Origin: Lachnospiraceae bacterium
GTDB lineage: Bacteria > Bacillota > Clostridia > Lachnospirales > Lachnospiraceae
NCBI GenBank assembly: GCA_022510615.1
Contig: JAFLTC010000016.1
Location: forward strand, 1 to 42,896
Direction: 5' to 3'
Length of the DNA stretch: 42,896 bases
Part shown: positions 8,754-16,982 of the stretch, piece after piece
How the letters are laid out: each line of letters starts with the position of its first letter
How positions within the stretch are numbered: position 1 is the stretch's first letter
Translations under genes and position numbers: made by a program
Notes under the pieces: generated by a model
Databases searched by the model: none
Told to the model about the DNA's origin: nothing
What the model saw: the letters and a program-made list of their open reading frames with translations, nothing else

Positions 8754-9200
8754 ATGAATACTACAAGGGTACGATTTAAAAAACTGGATGAAAAGGCGCA
8801 GACGCCCCACTATGGCACTGAATTTGCAGCTGGGGCGGATTTATATGCCTGTATGGAAGAACCACTGACGATAGCAGCCGGAACGACAGAATTTGTCCAT
8901 ACCGGCATTGCTATGGAGATTCCGGAAGGACTGGTAGGACTGGTCTATGCCAGAAGCGGGCTAGCCTGTAAAAAGGGACTGGCTCCGGCAAATAAAGTAG
9001 GAGTTATTGATTCGGACTACCGGGGGGAAATTATGGTGGCACTACATAATCACTCGAAAGAAGATATTACGATTGAAGCCGGTGAAAGAGTGGCACAAAT
9101 GGTGATTGCTCCCTATTTCTTTGCGCAGTATGAGGAAGTACAGAATCTGGAAGACACGGACAGAGGGGCGGGCGGCTTTGGCTCCACCGGAACGAAATAG
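8754..9200 (+). CDS. dut: Deoxyuridine 5'-triphosphate nucleotidohydrolase
   Basis: Splits dUTP to dUMP and PPi, which keeps uracil out of DNA and supplies dUMP for thymidylate. 148 residues, typical of the trimeric all-beta family. Motif I is AGADLYA, motif II lies in VYARSGLACKKG, motif III is NKVGVIDSDYRGEI (with the catalytic Asp), motif IV is GERVAQMVI and motif V is RGAGGFGSTG at the C-terminus. ACGGAGGAAAAG precedes the start. It follows nrdG by 44 bases, which makes functional sense beside dNTP synthesis. ung lies further on in the window. Confidence 0.97.
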   Translation: MNTTRVRFKKLDEKAQTPHYGTEFAAGADLYACMEEPLTIAAGTTEFVHTGIAMEIPEGLVGLVYARSGLACKKGLAPANKVGVIDSDYRGEIMVALHNHSKEDITIEAGERVAQMVIAPYFFAQYEEVQNLEDTDRGAGGFGSTGTK

Positions 9201-9308
9201 CGGTTTTTGAATGAGAAAAGTGGGCGGTACGTATTGGGATTTTGTGTATAGGCGGAATTTCAATCAGCGTGCCGTTTTTCATTTGCACAGACAATGCCGA
9301 GATTTACC

Positions 9309-9337
9309 TTGGCAAAGGCGGGATTTTCTGATAAAAT
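9309..9337 (+). promoter_or_regulatory. Candidate sigma-A promoter for leuC-leuD
   Basis: TTGGCA (9309-9314) and TAAAAT (9332-9337) are 17 bp apart in the 200-bp gap between dut and leuC. I saw no T-box, leucine-rich leader peptide or attenuator hairpin in this gap. Confidence 0.5.
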
Positions 9338-9378
9338 AAGGACCAGAGAGAAAAAATGGCTTAAACTATATGAAGAAC

Positions 9379-9396
9379 GTTTCAGAATGGAGGATA
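9379..9396 (+). repeat. 18-bp direct repeat, copy 1 (leuC ribosome site)
   Basis: GTTTCAGAATGGAGGATA includes the leuC ribosome site. The same 18 bases occur at 10674-10691 around the leuD ribosome site. The embedded ATG (9388) opens a 7-codon reading frame overlapping the leuC start. Confidence 0.75.
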
Positions 9397-9400
9397 TTCT

Positions 9401-10666
9401 ATGGGAATGACAATGACGCAAAAAATTCTGGCAGCCCATGCAGGCTTAGACTCTGTGGTAGCAGGACAGTTAATTGAAGCAGATTTGGATTTGGTGCTGG
9501 CGAATGATATTACCGGACCGGTTGCGATTCACGAGGTAGAAAAGCTGAATAAAAAGACAGTATTTGACAAGGATAAAATTGCACTGGTGCCGGATCACTT
9601 TGCACCGAATAAGGATATTAAATCCGCTGAGCACTGCAAGTGCGTCAGGGAATATGCAAAGGCGCAGGGGATTACCAATTATTTTGAGGTAGGAGAAATG
9701 GGTATTGAGCACGCCCTGCTACCGGAAAAAGGGTTGATTGTGGCAGGAGAGACCTGTATTGGAGCCGATTCCCATACCTGTACCTATGGTGCACTGGGAG
9801 CATTCTCCACCGGAGTGGGCAGTACCGATATGGGAGCCGGTATGATAACCGGTAAGGCATGGTTTAAGGTACCTTCGGCAATTAAGGTAGTGCTGACCGG
9901 AACTTTGAATAAATGGGTGAGTGGAAAGGATGTTATCTTACATCTGATTGGAAAGATTGGTGTAGATGGTGCCCTGTACCGTTCTCTGGAGTTTACCGGT
10001 GACGGTGTGGCAAGTCTTTCTATGGATGATCGCTTTTCCATTGCCAATATGGCCATTGAGGCGGGAGCGAAAAACGGAATCTTTCCGGTGGATGATAAAA
10101 CCATTGCTTATATGAAGGAGCATTCTACAAAGAACTACACCGTATATGAAGCAGATGAAGATGCTGAATATGATGAAACTATTACAATCGATTTAAATAG
10201 TCTGGAACCGACAGTGGCATTTCCGCATTTGCCGGAAAACACTAAGACGGTAAAGGAAGCGGGAGAAGTGACAATCGATCAGGTTGTTATCGGTTCCTGT
10301 ACGAATGGGCGAATCGAGGATATGAGAACGGCAGCAGAGATTTTAAAGGATCACAAAGTGAAAAAAGGTATTCGTTGTATTGTGATTCCGGCAACCCAGG
10401 CGGTTTATTTACAGGCCATTGAAGAAGGACTGACCCAGACTTTTATCCGTGCCGGAGCCATTGTCAGCACACCGACCTGTGGACCGTGTCTGGGCGGTTA
10501 TATGGGAATTCTGGCAGCCGGTGAAAGAGCGGTATCTACTACAAACCGAAACTTTGTAGGACGTATGGGGCATGTGGATTCCGAGGTATATCTGGCAAGC
10601 CCGGCAGTGGCAGCAGCCAGTGCGGTAACAGGAAAAATTTCAGAGCCGTCTGAGATTGGAATGTAA
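9401..10666 (+). CDS. leuC: 3-isopropylmalate dehydratase, large subunit
   Basis: Large subunit of isopropylmalate isomerase, an aconitase-family [4Fe-4S] enzyme that converts 2- to 3-isopropylmalate in leucine synthesis. 421 residues, the shorter bacterial/archaeal type. Cluster cysteines are C300 (VIGSCTNGR), C360 and C363 (TCGPCLGG). Other family blocks are [26 protein letters not shown]. The start has GGAGGATA before it. leuD follows 33 bases later. Methanogen-type relatives can act on homoaconitate or dimethylmalate; leucine biosynthesis is the simplest reading, but leuA and leuB are not in the window. Confidence 0.93.
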   Translation: MGMTMTQKILAAHAGLDSVVAGQLIEADLDLVLANDITGPVAIHEVEKLNKKTVFDKDKIALVPDHFAPNKDIKSAEHCKCVREYAKAQGITNYFEVGEMGIEHALLPEKGLIVAGETCIGADSHTCTYGALGAFSTGVGSTDMGAGMITGKAWFKVPSAIKVVLTGTLNKWVSGKDVILHLIGKIGVDGALYRSLEFTGDGVASLSMDDRFSIANMAIEAGAKNGIFPVDDKTIAYMKEHSTKNYTVYEADEDAEYDETITIDLNSLEPTVAFPHLPENTKTVKEAGEVTIDQVVIGSCTNGRIEDMRTAAEILKDHKVKKGIRCIVIPATQAVYLQAIEEGLTQTFIRAGAIVSTPTCGPCLGGYMGILAAGERAVSTTNRNFVGRMGHVDSEVYLASPAVAAASAVTGKISEPSEIGM

Positions 10667-10673
10667 AAAGAGT

Positions 10674-10691
10674 GTTTCAGAATGGAGGATA
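10674..10691 (+). repeat. 18-bp direct repeat, copy 2 (leuD ribosome site)
   Basis: Identical to 9379-9396, and it contains the leuD ribosome site. The copy lies in the 33-base gap between leuC and leuD. Confidence 0.75.
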
Positions 10692-10699
10692 GTGATAGT

Positions 10700-11188
10700 A
10701 TGAAAGCATTAGGAAAAGTATTCAAATATGGTGACAACGTAGATACGGATGTGATTATCCCGGCAAGATATCTGAATTCCTCAGACCCGGCAGAGCTTGC
10801 CACCCACTGTATGGAAGATATTGATAAGGAATTTGTAAAAAAAGTAAATAAAGGCGATATTATCGTGGCAGAGAAAAATTTTGGCTGCGGCTCCTCCAGA
10901 GAGCATGCGCCGATTGCCATTAAGGCGTCCGGTGTCAGTTGTGTGATTGCTGAGACCTTTGCCCGGATTTTTTACCGCAATGCCATCAATATCGGGCTTC
11001 CGATTATTGAATGTAAAGAGGCATCGAAAGGAATTGAGGCCGGAGATGAGGTGGAAATTGATTTTGACAGCGGCAAAATAACGAATAAAACAAAGAATGA
11101 AACTTATCAGGGACAGGCATTTCCGGAATTTATGCAGAAAATCATTCAGGCAGAGGGTCTGATGAACTACATTAACGCAAAGGAGTAA
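10700..11188 (+). CDS. leuD: 3-isopropylmalate dehydratase, small subunit
   Basis: Swivel-domain partner of LeuC. 162 residues. Typical features are the N-terminal [20 protein letters not shown], the [11 protein letters not shown] loop that contacts substrate, and [21 protein letters not shown] 10700 is chosen; ATG 10682 falls inside the ribosome site AATGGAGGAT and would add six residues outside the family fold. Its gene is 33 bases after leuC and 5 bases before the next gene, so transcription may continue into the foldase gene. Confidence 0.94.
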   Translation: MKALGKVFKYGDNVDTDVIIPARYLNSSDPAELATHCMEDIDKEFVKKVNKGDIIVAEKNFGCGSSREHAPIAIKASGVSCVIAETFARIFYRNAINIGLPIIECKEASKGIEAGDEVEIDFDSGKITNKTKNETYQGQAFPEFMQKIIQAEGLMNYINAKE

Positions 11189-11193
11189 ACACT

Positions 11194-12324
11194 ATGGCAA
11201 ATGCGAAAAGAACAAAAAAATCGGTAGCTGTACCGATAGAGGCGATTGTTATTATTGCAGTGATTGCCTTGCTAATCGGACTGTTTATTGGACTTTTTGT
11301 TCTCCATTTTATGGGAAAAAATAATAGTGAAAAAGAAGCAGACTCCGCTCCGGCAGAACGGGTGGAAGTCAACGTGCCAGACGGAGAACTGATTGATTAT
11401 GAAGAGAGCGGAAATATTACGATAGGGGAATATAAAGGAGTCAGTACAATGATTACGCCGGAGCAGGATGAGATTTATTCTTCCATGCAGGAAAAAGCGC
11501 AAAGTAAAAAAATACAGAAAAAACTGGCAAAGGATAATAAAATTCAAAAGGGCGACTATATTTTTATTAATTATGAGGGTACTGTCAATGGTGCTTCCAA
11601 TGATGACTTACGGGCGGAGGATGCCTGTCTTCAGGTTGGAAAATATGAATATGTAGAGGATTTTGAAAATGGGTTAATTGGAAAGGAAATCGGTAAGACC
11701 CATATTGTTACGGTGAAGTTCGATGAGGGTTATGATGATGAAATCATAGCGGGACAAAAAGTTGTATTTTCCATTAAGGTGCTTGGGAAATTTGATGATG
11801 CTTATGCGAAAGAGGCCTCCGGCGGTAAATGCAAAACCGTTGGGGAATATATGGAGTACCTGAAAAAAAAGCTGAAGAAGGAAAATCAGGAAAACATAGC
11901 GGAACTGGCATGGGACGCCTTACTGGATTCCTGTAAAGTAAAGGAATACCCGGAGAGTCTGGTAGAATCTGTATTCAAGGATTTACAGAATCAGTATACA
12001 AATTTTGCAAAGGTCAGCGGCTCCACCTATGAGAAATTGCTGGCAAGTCTCGGGATGGAAGAAAACGATGTACAGGAAATGGCCAAGGACACAGTAAGGG
12101 ATCATATGATAGCGAAAACTATCGCAAAGAGAGAAAAACTTGACTTTAATGATGAGATTTACCAGACCTATTTAATGAAAACGATGGAATATGACAAAGA
12201 TGATAATATGTCCCTGGAAACACTTGTTTCCGAGTACAAACGGGATTATGGCGGACGCCCGAAAGATGATATGCTAGTGGAAATTGCCAAAGAATTTGTT
12301 GGAGACAATGCAAAACAGAAGTAA
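11194..12324 (+). CDS. Membrane-tethered trigger-factor/FKBP-like foldase
   Basis: 376 residues. A basic N-terminus is followed by one membrane helix (about 13-39, AIVIIAVIALLIGLFIGLFV), then a charged linker. An FKBP-type peptidyl-prolyl isomerase-like domain spans about 115-200 (GDYIFINYEGTVNG ... GQKVVFSIKVLGKF). The rest (200-376) is helical and looks like the trigger-factor C-terminal chaperone domain (TVGEYMEYLKKKLKKENQENIAELAW). The positive-inside rule places the folding domains outside the membrane, so it may assist secreted proteins as PrsA does. That localisation is inferred. It starts 5 bases after leuD and precedes a small membrane protein and a two-component system. Confidence 0.8.
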   Translation: MANAKRTKKSVAVPIEAIVIIAVIALLIGLFIGLFVLHFMGKNNSEKEADSAPAERVEVNVPDGELIDYEESGNITIGEYKGVSTMITPEQDEIYSSMQEKAQSKKIQKKLAKDNKIQKGDYIFINYEGTVNGASNDDLRAEDACLQVGKYEYVEDFENGLIGKEIGKTHIVTVKFDEGYDDEIIAGQKVVFSIKVLGKFDDAYAKEASGGKCKTVGEYMEYLKKKLKKENQENIAELAWDALLDSCKVKEYPESLVESVFKDLQNQYTNFAKVSGSTYEKLLASLGMEENDVQEMAKDTVRDHMIAKTIAKREKLDFNDEIYQTYLMKTMEYDKDDNMSLETLVSEYKRDYGGRPKDDMLVEIAKEFVGDNAKQK

Positions 12325-12340
12325 AGAAGGGACATAAAAA

Positions 12341-12889
12341 ATGGGGGCAAAAGAAACCTTGGAGGGCCTTTCCTTTGAGAGCCGGGAAGCATATGACAGG
12401 GCGGCAAAGGAAACGGAAATGATTCGTCAGATTAAGAGCAAAGTAAATGTTTCCGATGCAAAAGCGGCGTTGAAACTTTACAATAGGGCAGTGGCGGATA
12501 AGATTTTTGATACAGTAATCGGGTATGAGTTTCTTGGTGAACTGAGAAAAACGATACTGGACAGCGGTATAGCGACAGAGCGTTCTCTGGCGGATATTCC
12601 GATTAAGCAGGTACAGGAGGTTCAGGATACGATTCCGGAGCCGAAACCCGGTATGAGCAAATATCAGAGACTGTATGAGGGACAGAGGCTTTTGAATAAA
12701 AAGCTGAAAGTCATCATTGCAGCACTTGTCATACTGCTCATAGGATTTATTGCCATTAATTTTCGGTTTGAATATTCGATTTTCACATATTTTACAAATT
12801 ATAAGGCTAATATGGAAGAAGAACTCATTGATAAGTATGAAAAATGGGAGAAGGAACTGGAGGAAAGAGAAAAGAAGCTGAAGAAGTAA
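12341..12889 (+). CDS. Small single-pass membrane protein of unknown function
   Basis: I do not recognise a named family. The 182 residues have a helical soluble N-terminal part (1-120, rich in charged residues and with PEPKPGMSKYQRL before the membrane), one membrane helix at about 122-143 (KVIIAALVILLIGFIAINF), and a strongly charged C-terminal coiled-coil-like tail (EKWEKELEEREKKLKK). It is 16 bases after the foldase gene and 15 bases before the response regulator, so it is very likely co-transcribed with both. A role in the signalling or envelope stress unit is suggested by position only. Confidence 0.75.
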   Translation: MGAKETLEGLSFESREAYDRAAKETEMIRQIKSKVNVSDAKAALKLYNRAVADKIFDTVIGYEFLGELRKTILDSGIATERSLADIPIKQVQEVQDTIPEPKPGMSKYQRLYEGQRLLNKKLKVIIAALVILLIGFIAINFRFEYSIFTYFTNYKANMEEELIDKYEKWEKELEEREKKLKK

Positions 12890-12904
12890 AGAAAGGAGAA
12901 AATC

Positions 12905-13582
12905 ATGGCAGAAAGAACGATCCTGGTAGTGGATGATGAACAAAGGATGAGAAAACTGGTAAAGGACTTTCTGATGAAGCAGGATTTTAAAGTATTAGAA
13001 GCTGCCAATGGAGAGGAAGCCGTAGATATCTTTTTGGAAAACAAAGACATTGTGCTGGTGATTCTTGATGTTATGATGCCGAAAATGGATGGCTGGCAGA
13101 CCTGTCGGGAGATTAGACAGTATTCCAAGGTGCCGATTATTATGCTGACAGCTAGAGGTGAAGAAAACGATGAACTCCGTGGCTTTGAGCTGGGAGTGGA
13201 TGAATATATCGCAAAACCCTTCAGCCCGAAAATTCTCGTGGCAAGAGTCCAGGCATTGCTGCGGCGTAGCAATGCTGCCAGTGAAGAAAAGCTGGAATAT
13301 GGCGGTATTGTGCTGAACCGCTCGGCGCATGAGGTACTGATTGATGGCGAAAAGATTGATTTGAGTTTCAAGGAATTTGAACTTTTAACTTATTTCATGG
13401 AAAATAAAGATATTGCACTTTCCAGAGAACGTATTCTAAATCATGTATGGGATTACGATTATTTTGGGGATGCCAGAACCATCGATACCCATGTGAAAAA
13501 ACTCAGGAGTAAAATGGGGAAATACGGAAGTTATATTAAGACGATCTGGGGAATGGGATACAAATTTGAGGTGCAGTCATGA
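12905..13582 (+). CDS. OmpR/PhoB-family response regulator
   Basis: 225 residues: an N-terminal receiver domain (about 4-122) and a C-terminal winged-helix DNA-binding domain (about 130-225). Receiver residues are visible: the acidic pair DD at 10-11, phosphoacceptor D55 in VILDVMMPKMDG, T82 in MLTARGE and K104 in YIAKPF. The winged helix has SFKEFELLTYFMENKD, RERILNHVWDYDYFGDARTIDTHVKKLRSK and the final IWGMGYKFE. AAAGGAGAA precedes ATG 12905. It overlaps the histidine kinase by 4 bases (ATGA), the classic coupled pair. It is probably activated by that kinase; its targets are unknown. Confidence 0.96.
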   Translation: MAERTILVVDDEQRMRKLVKDFLMKQDFKVLEAANGEEAVDIFLENKDIVLVILDVMMPKMDGWQTCREIRQYSKVPIIMLTARGEENDELRGFELGVDEYIAKPFSPKILVARVQALLRRSNAASEEKLEYGGIVLNRSAHEVLIDGEKIDLSFKEFELLTYFMENKDIALSRERILNHVWDYDYFGDARTIDTHVKKLRSKMGKYGSYIKTIWGMGYKFEVQS

Positions 13583-15126
13583 AACAGTCACTTCGAACAA
13601 GACTGATTATAATATTTTCCGGCATGCTGATTGCTACGATTGTGGCAGTCTGCCTTATTAACATCTTTTTGCTGCCTGTTTTTTATGAGAACACGAAAGT
13701 ATCGCAGATGAAAACAGTGTATTCCAGAGCCCTCAGTGCATGTAATAATGTAGATTGGGCCAATCTGAATGAGGCGGGCAGGAATGCCGTTTATGATGAG
13801 TTAGATATTCTCAGTAGTAATTCTAATGTAAATATTTATATTATGCAGATTGAGGCAAATTCCGGCTCCGGAGATATCCTTACGTTAAACTATGCGTACC
13901 CGGCAAATTCGGATCGGCTGCAGGAGGTAACCAAGGATCAGCTTGGAAAATATGTAAAGGCAATGTACTTTGGTACAGAGCTGGGGGATAATTGTCAGAT
14001 AATAAGTAAGGAGAAAAGTTGTGAAGTATACAAGGTATATGATAACCGTATCGGCTCCAATTATATTGAACTGACGGGGCAGATGCCGGATAATTACTGG
14101 ATTTATCTGCGGGCGAATTACCAGAGTATTCAGGAGAGTACTGTCGTGTCCAATCAGTTTATGATGTATGTGGGTGTGGTGGTTGTCATTGTAGGAATAT
14201 GTATTATGTTCTTTGTGAGCAACCAATACACAAAACCGATTCTTCGTCTGGTAAAGCATGCGCAGAATATGCAAAAGCTGAACTTTTCTGCCCGCTATCA
14301 AAGTGACCGGGCAGATGAAATCGGTGTACTGGGAGATAGCATGAATGCACTCTCGGATAAACTGGAAGAAACGATATCGGAATTAAAAACAGCAAACAAC
14401 GAGCTTCAGCTGGACTTACAGAGGCGATCAGAGCAAGAGCAGATGAGACAGGAATTTCTGGCAAATGTGTCCCATGAGTTAAAAACGCCCCTCGCTTTAA
14501 TACAGGGATATGCAGAAGGACTTCAGGAAAATGTTAATGAGGATGCAGAGAGCCGGGAGTTTTATTGTGAGGTCATTATTGATGAGGCGGATAAAATGAA
14601 TAAGATGGTAAAGAAGCTTCTCAGCTTAAATCAGATTGAGTTTGGAAATGACCAGATACATCTGGAACATTTTGATTTAAATGGAGTTTTAGACTCTGTG
14701 GTAAACGCCTCTGATATTTTGTTCCGCCAACAAGACGTCACCTTATCTTATCAGAAAAGTGAAGAACCTATTATGGTCTGGGCAGACGAATATATGATTG
14801 AAGAGGTTATGACAAATTATGTCAGCAATGCCCTGAACCATGTAAAAAACGAAAATAAAATTGAAATCAAGGCTGACAGACAGGATGAGGTTGTCCGTAT
14901 CAGTGTATTTAATACAGGGGACCCAATTCCTAAAGAGGATATTGATAAAATCTGGACAAAATTTTATAAGGTCGATAAGGCAAGGACAAGAGAATACGGC
15001 GGTAACGGTATCGGCCTTTCCATCGTCAAGGCAGTTATGGAGGCCCATAACCAGCAATACGGTGTGATTAATTACGATAATGGTGTAGAATTCTGGTTTG
15101 AACTGGATATTAAAAGTGTTGATTGA
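13579..15126 (+). CDS. Sensor histidine kinase with extracytoplasmic sensor domain
   Basis: 515 residues. Membrane helices lie at about 9-32 and 193-214 and flank a 160-residue outside domain that would sense the signal. A HAMP domain (about 215-267) is followed by HisKA with H299 in FLANVSHELKTPLALIQG. The HATPase domain shows the N box (MTNYVSNALNH), G1 (NTGDPIP), the F box (IWTKFYK) and G2 (GGNGIGLSIVK). The start overlaps the regulator stop by 4 bases. The sensor domain has no metal-, haem- or sugar-binding motif I can name; it may report on the envelope, given the neighbouring foldase and lipoprotein. Confidence 0.95.
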   Translation: MKQSLRTRLIIIFSGMLIATIVAVCLINIFLLPVFYENTKVSQMKTVYSRALSACNNVDWANLNEAGRNAVYDELDILSSNSNVNIYIMQIEANSGSGDILTLNYAYPANSDRLQEVTKDQLGKYVKAMYFGTELGDNCQIISKEKSCEVYKVYDNRIGSNYIELTGQMPDNYWIYLRANYQSIQESTVVSNQFMMYVGVVVVIVGICIMFFVSNQYTKPILRLVKHAQNMQKLNFSARYQSDRADEIGVLGDSMNALSDKLEETISELKTANNELQLDLQRRSEQEQMRQEFLANVSHELKTPLALIQGYAEGLQENVNEDAESREFYCEVIIDEADKMNKMVKKLLSLNQIEFGNDQIHLEHFDLNGVLDSVVNASDILFRQQDVTLSYQKSEEPIMVWADEYMIEEVMTNYVSNALNHVKNENKIEIKADRQDEVVRISVFNTGDPIPKEDIDKIWTKFYKVDKARTREYGGNGIGLSIVKAVMEAHNQQYGVINYDNGVEFWFELDIKSVD

Positions 15127-15151
15127 TGAATCTGATTTTATGTGTTATAAT
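15123..15151 (+). promoter_or_regulatory. Candidate sigma-A promoter for the lipoprotein gene
   Basis: TTGATG (15123-15128) and TATAAT (15146-15151) are 17 bp apart, starting inside the histidine kinase stop region. This allows the lipoprotein gene its own transcription. Confidence 0.6.
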
Positions 15152-15191
15152 GTCATTATATTGAAAAAAATGTCCGCAAGGAGGGAAGAAT

Positions 15192-15941
15192 TTGAAATAC
15201 AACAGAATAATAATAGGCTTTGCCATCATTGTTTCTATGACACTCCTAAACGGATGTGCGGGTATAGGAAATCTATCCGAGGAGGGAAGCGATTTGGTTG
15301 CCGAATATTCGGCAGGAGTGCTGCTTCGTTACTCAAAGGATTATGACCGGCGATTGATTACGAGGGAGCAGGCAGTGAAGGAGGGACTGGAAGATAGTGT
15401 GCTCCCGACGGCATCACCTACGCCTACGCCAGTACCGTCAGATCCGGCTTTGGCGACGGAAGAACCATCTTCCGGTGTGACGAATCCTAACGGAACAGAG
15501 GAGGAAGAAGATACTTCCAGTGAAGTGGCGCTGAATCAGCTCTATCAGATGAATGGCATTGATTTTTCCTATGACACGTATAAGTTTTGCAATCAGTTTT
15601 CCCAAGGAAAAAACGATATGCAGAGGATAGCCAAAAAGGGAGAAACATTTTTAGTTGTTACCTTCCGGGTAAAAAATAATTCTGCCGGAAAGAAGACTGT
15701 GGATTTGCAGAAAAGAAATATCCAATATCTGCTGACCATAGATGGCAATGAATACGATCCCAGTGAGAGCTTTTTGAAAAACGGTGGCATGGATCGTCTA
15801 AATACAACATTGGGAAAAGGAAAATCAGAAGATGCGGTACTAATTTATAATCTTTCGGAAGATAGAAAGAAGGCTGGAGAAATAAGCCTTGTGATACGAG
15901 ATGAAAAAGGCGGTCGAAAAACAAGTATACAGTTGAAATAA
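15192..15941 (+). CDS. Lipoprotein with DUF4352-like domain
   Basis: 249 residues. The N-terminus is a lipoprotein signal peptide (IIIGFAIIVSMTLLNGCAG), with the lipobox LLNGC and the cysteine near residue 19. A Pro/Thr/Ser/Glu-rich linker (about 70-110, TASPTPTPVPSDP) tethers a C-terminal beta-rich domain (about 118-245), which resembles the DUF4352/immunoglobulin-like domains of Firmicute lipoproteins (GETFLVVTFRVKNNSAGKK). Start TTG 15192 is well spaced from AAGGAGGG; no ATG upstream of the signal peptide fits. It follows the kinase, so it could be an accessory of that system or simply a surface protein. The function is not known. Confidence 0.82.
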   Translation: MKYNRIIIGFAIIVSMTLLNGCAGIGNLSEEGSDLVAEYSAGVLLRYSKDYDRRLITREQAVKEGLEDSVLPTASPTPTPVPSDPALATEEPSSGVTNPNGTEEEEDTSSEVALNQLYQMNGIDFSYDTYKFCNQFSQGKNDMQRIAKKGETFLVVTFRVKNNSAGKKTVDLQKRNIQYLLTIDGNEYDPSESFLKNGGMDRLNTTLGKGKSEDAVLIYNLSEDRKKAGEISLVIRDEKGGRKTSIQLK

Positions 15942-16019
15942 CTACAAAGAGTAGTAAATAAATGTATGTAGAGAAAAAATATTAGAACAGATGATATAAA
16001 TCAGGAGGAGGAATAAAAC

Positions 16020-16940
16020 ATGTCAGAAGCAATGGCAAATGAAACAGGTATTTTATTAGAAAGTGGAACAAATGAACTGGAACTCTTAGAATTTGTAGTA
16101 GGTACCCAGCATTATGGTATCAACGTGGCCAAAATTAGTGAGCTGTGTCCATATCAGGAGCCTACCATGGTACCAAATGCTCATCCGTTTATAGAGGGTA
16201 TTTTTATGCCAAGAGAGCGGCTTATTACTGTAATTAATCTGGCGAGAGCATTAGGGCTTCCGGAAAATCAGGATACGAAACAGGATATGTACATAATTAC
16301 GAATTTTAACCGGATTTACACGGCATTCCATGTTCAGCAAGTTCTTGGCATTCATCGTGTGTCATGGGAAGATATTACGAAACCGGATTCTACCATCAAT
16401 GGAGGCGGAAAAGGAATTGCCACCGGTATTACGAAAATTGATGGTAAGATTATCATTGTACTGGATTTTGAAAAAATCGTAACAGAGGTAAATCCGGAGA
16501 CCGGACTGAAGCTTTCGGAAGTTGAGGCGATGGGAGAGCGTGACCGTCATGACTGTCCGATTCTTCTTGCCGAGGATTCACCGTTACTGCTGGAAATGTT
16601 AAAGAAATGTTTGATCAAAGCCGGATATACGAATTTGATACCGACCACCAATGGTCTGGAGGCGTGGAATAAGTTGGAAGAGATAATGGCCGAAGATGGT
16701 GTGGTTGGAAAAGATATTGCTCTTGTTATTACAGATATTGAGATGCCACAGATGGATGGACATCATCTGGCAAAGAGAATTAAAACAGAACCAAAATTAG
16801 AAGGTCTGCCGGTTGTTATCTTCTCTTCCCTTGTCAATGAAGAGATGAGGAGAAAAGGTGAGGCACTTGGTGTAGATGCACAGATGTCTAAGCCGGAAAT
16901 TGGACGGTTGGTTCATCAGTTGGACTTACTGCTGGGTTAA
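16020..16940 (+). CDS. cheV: Chemotaxis coupling protein CheV
   Basis: 306 residues: a CheW-like domain (about 20-160; FVVGTQHYGINVAKISELCPY ... VITVINLARALGLP) fused to a receiver domain (about 178-306). CheV links chemoreceptors to CheA and tunes adaptation when phosphorylated. Receiver residues are E185-D186, phosphoacceptor D239 in ITDIEMPQMDG and the K of MSKPE. AGGAGGAGGAA is an unusually strong ribosome site. No other che or fla genes are nearby, so this is a stand-alone coupling gene; it implies motility or another CheA-type pathway in the organism. Confidence 0.93.
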   Translation: MSEAMANETGILLESGTNELELLEFVVGTQHYGINVAKISELCPYQEPTMVPNAHPFIEGIFMPRERLITVINLARALGLPENQDTKQDMYIITNFNRIYTAFHVQQVLGIHRVSWEDITKPDSTINGGGKGIATGITKIDGKIIIVLDFEKIVTEVNPETGLKLSEVEAMGERDRHDCPILLAEDSPLLLEMLKKCLIKAGYTNLIPTTNGLEAWNKLEEIMAEDGVVGKDIALVITDIEMPQMDGHHLAKRIKTEPKLEGLPVVIFSSLVNEEMRRKGEALGVDAQMSKPEIGRLVHQLDLLLG

Positions 16941-16982
16941 ACTGCCTTTTTCATAGGAATATGGGCAAAGGAGGTGCATCAG

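Noticed and set aside
9201-9400. T-box or leucine attenuator before leuC
   Set aside because: No run of leucine codons in a leader peptide, no T-box motif and no terminator hairpin were seen.
12146-12943. Minus-strand frame of 265 codons across the foldase, membrane protein and regulator genes
   Set aside because: Shadow of three plus-strand genes with good ribosome sites.
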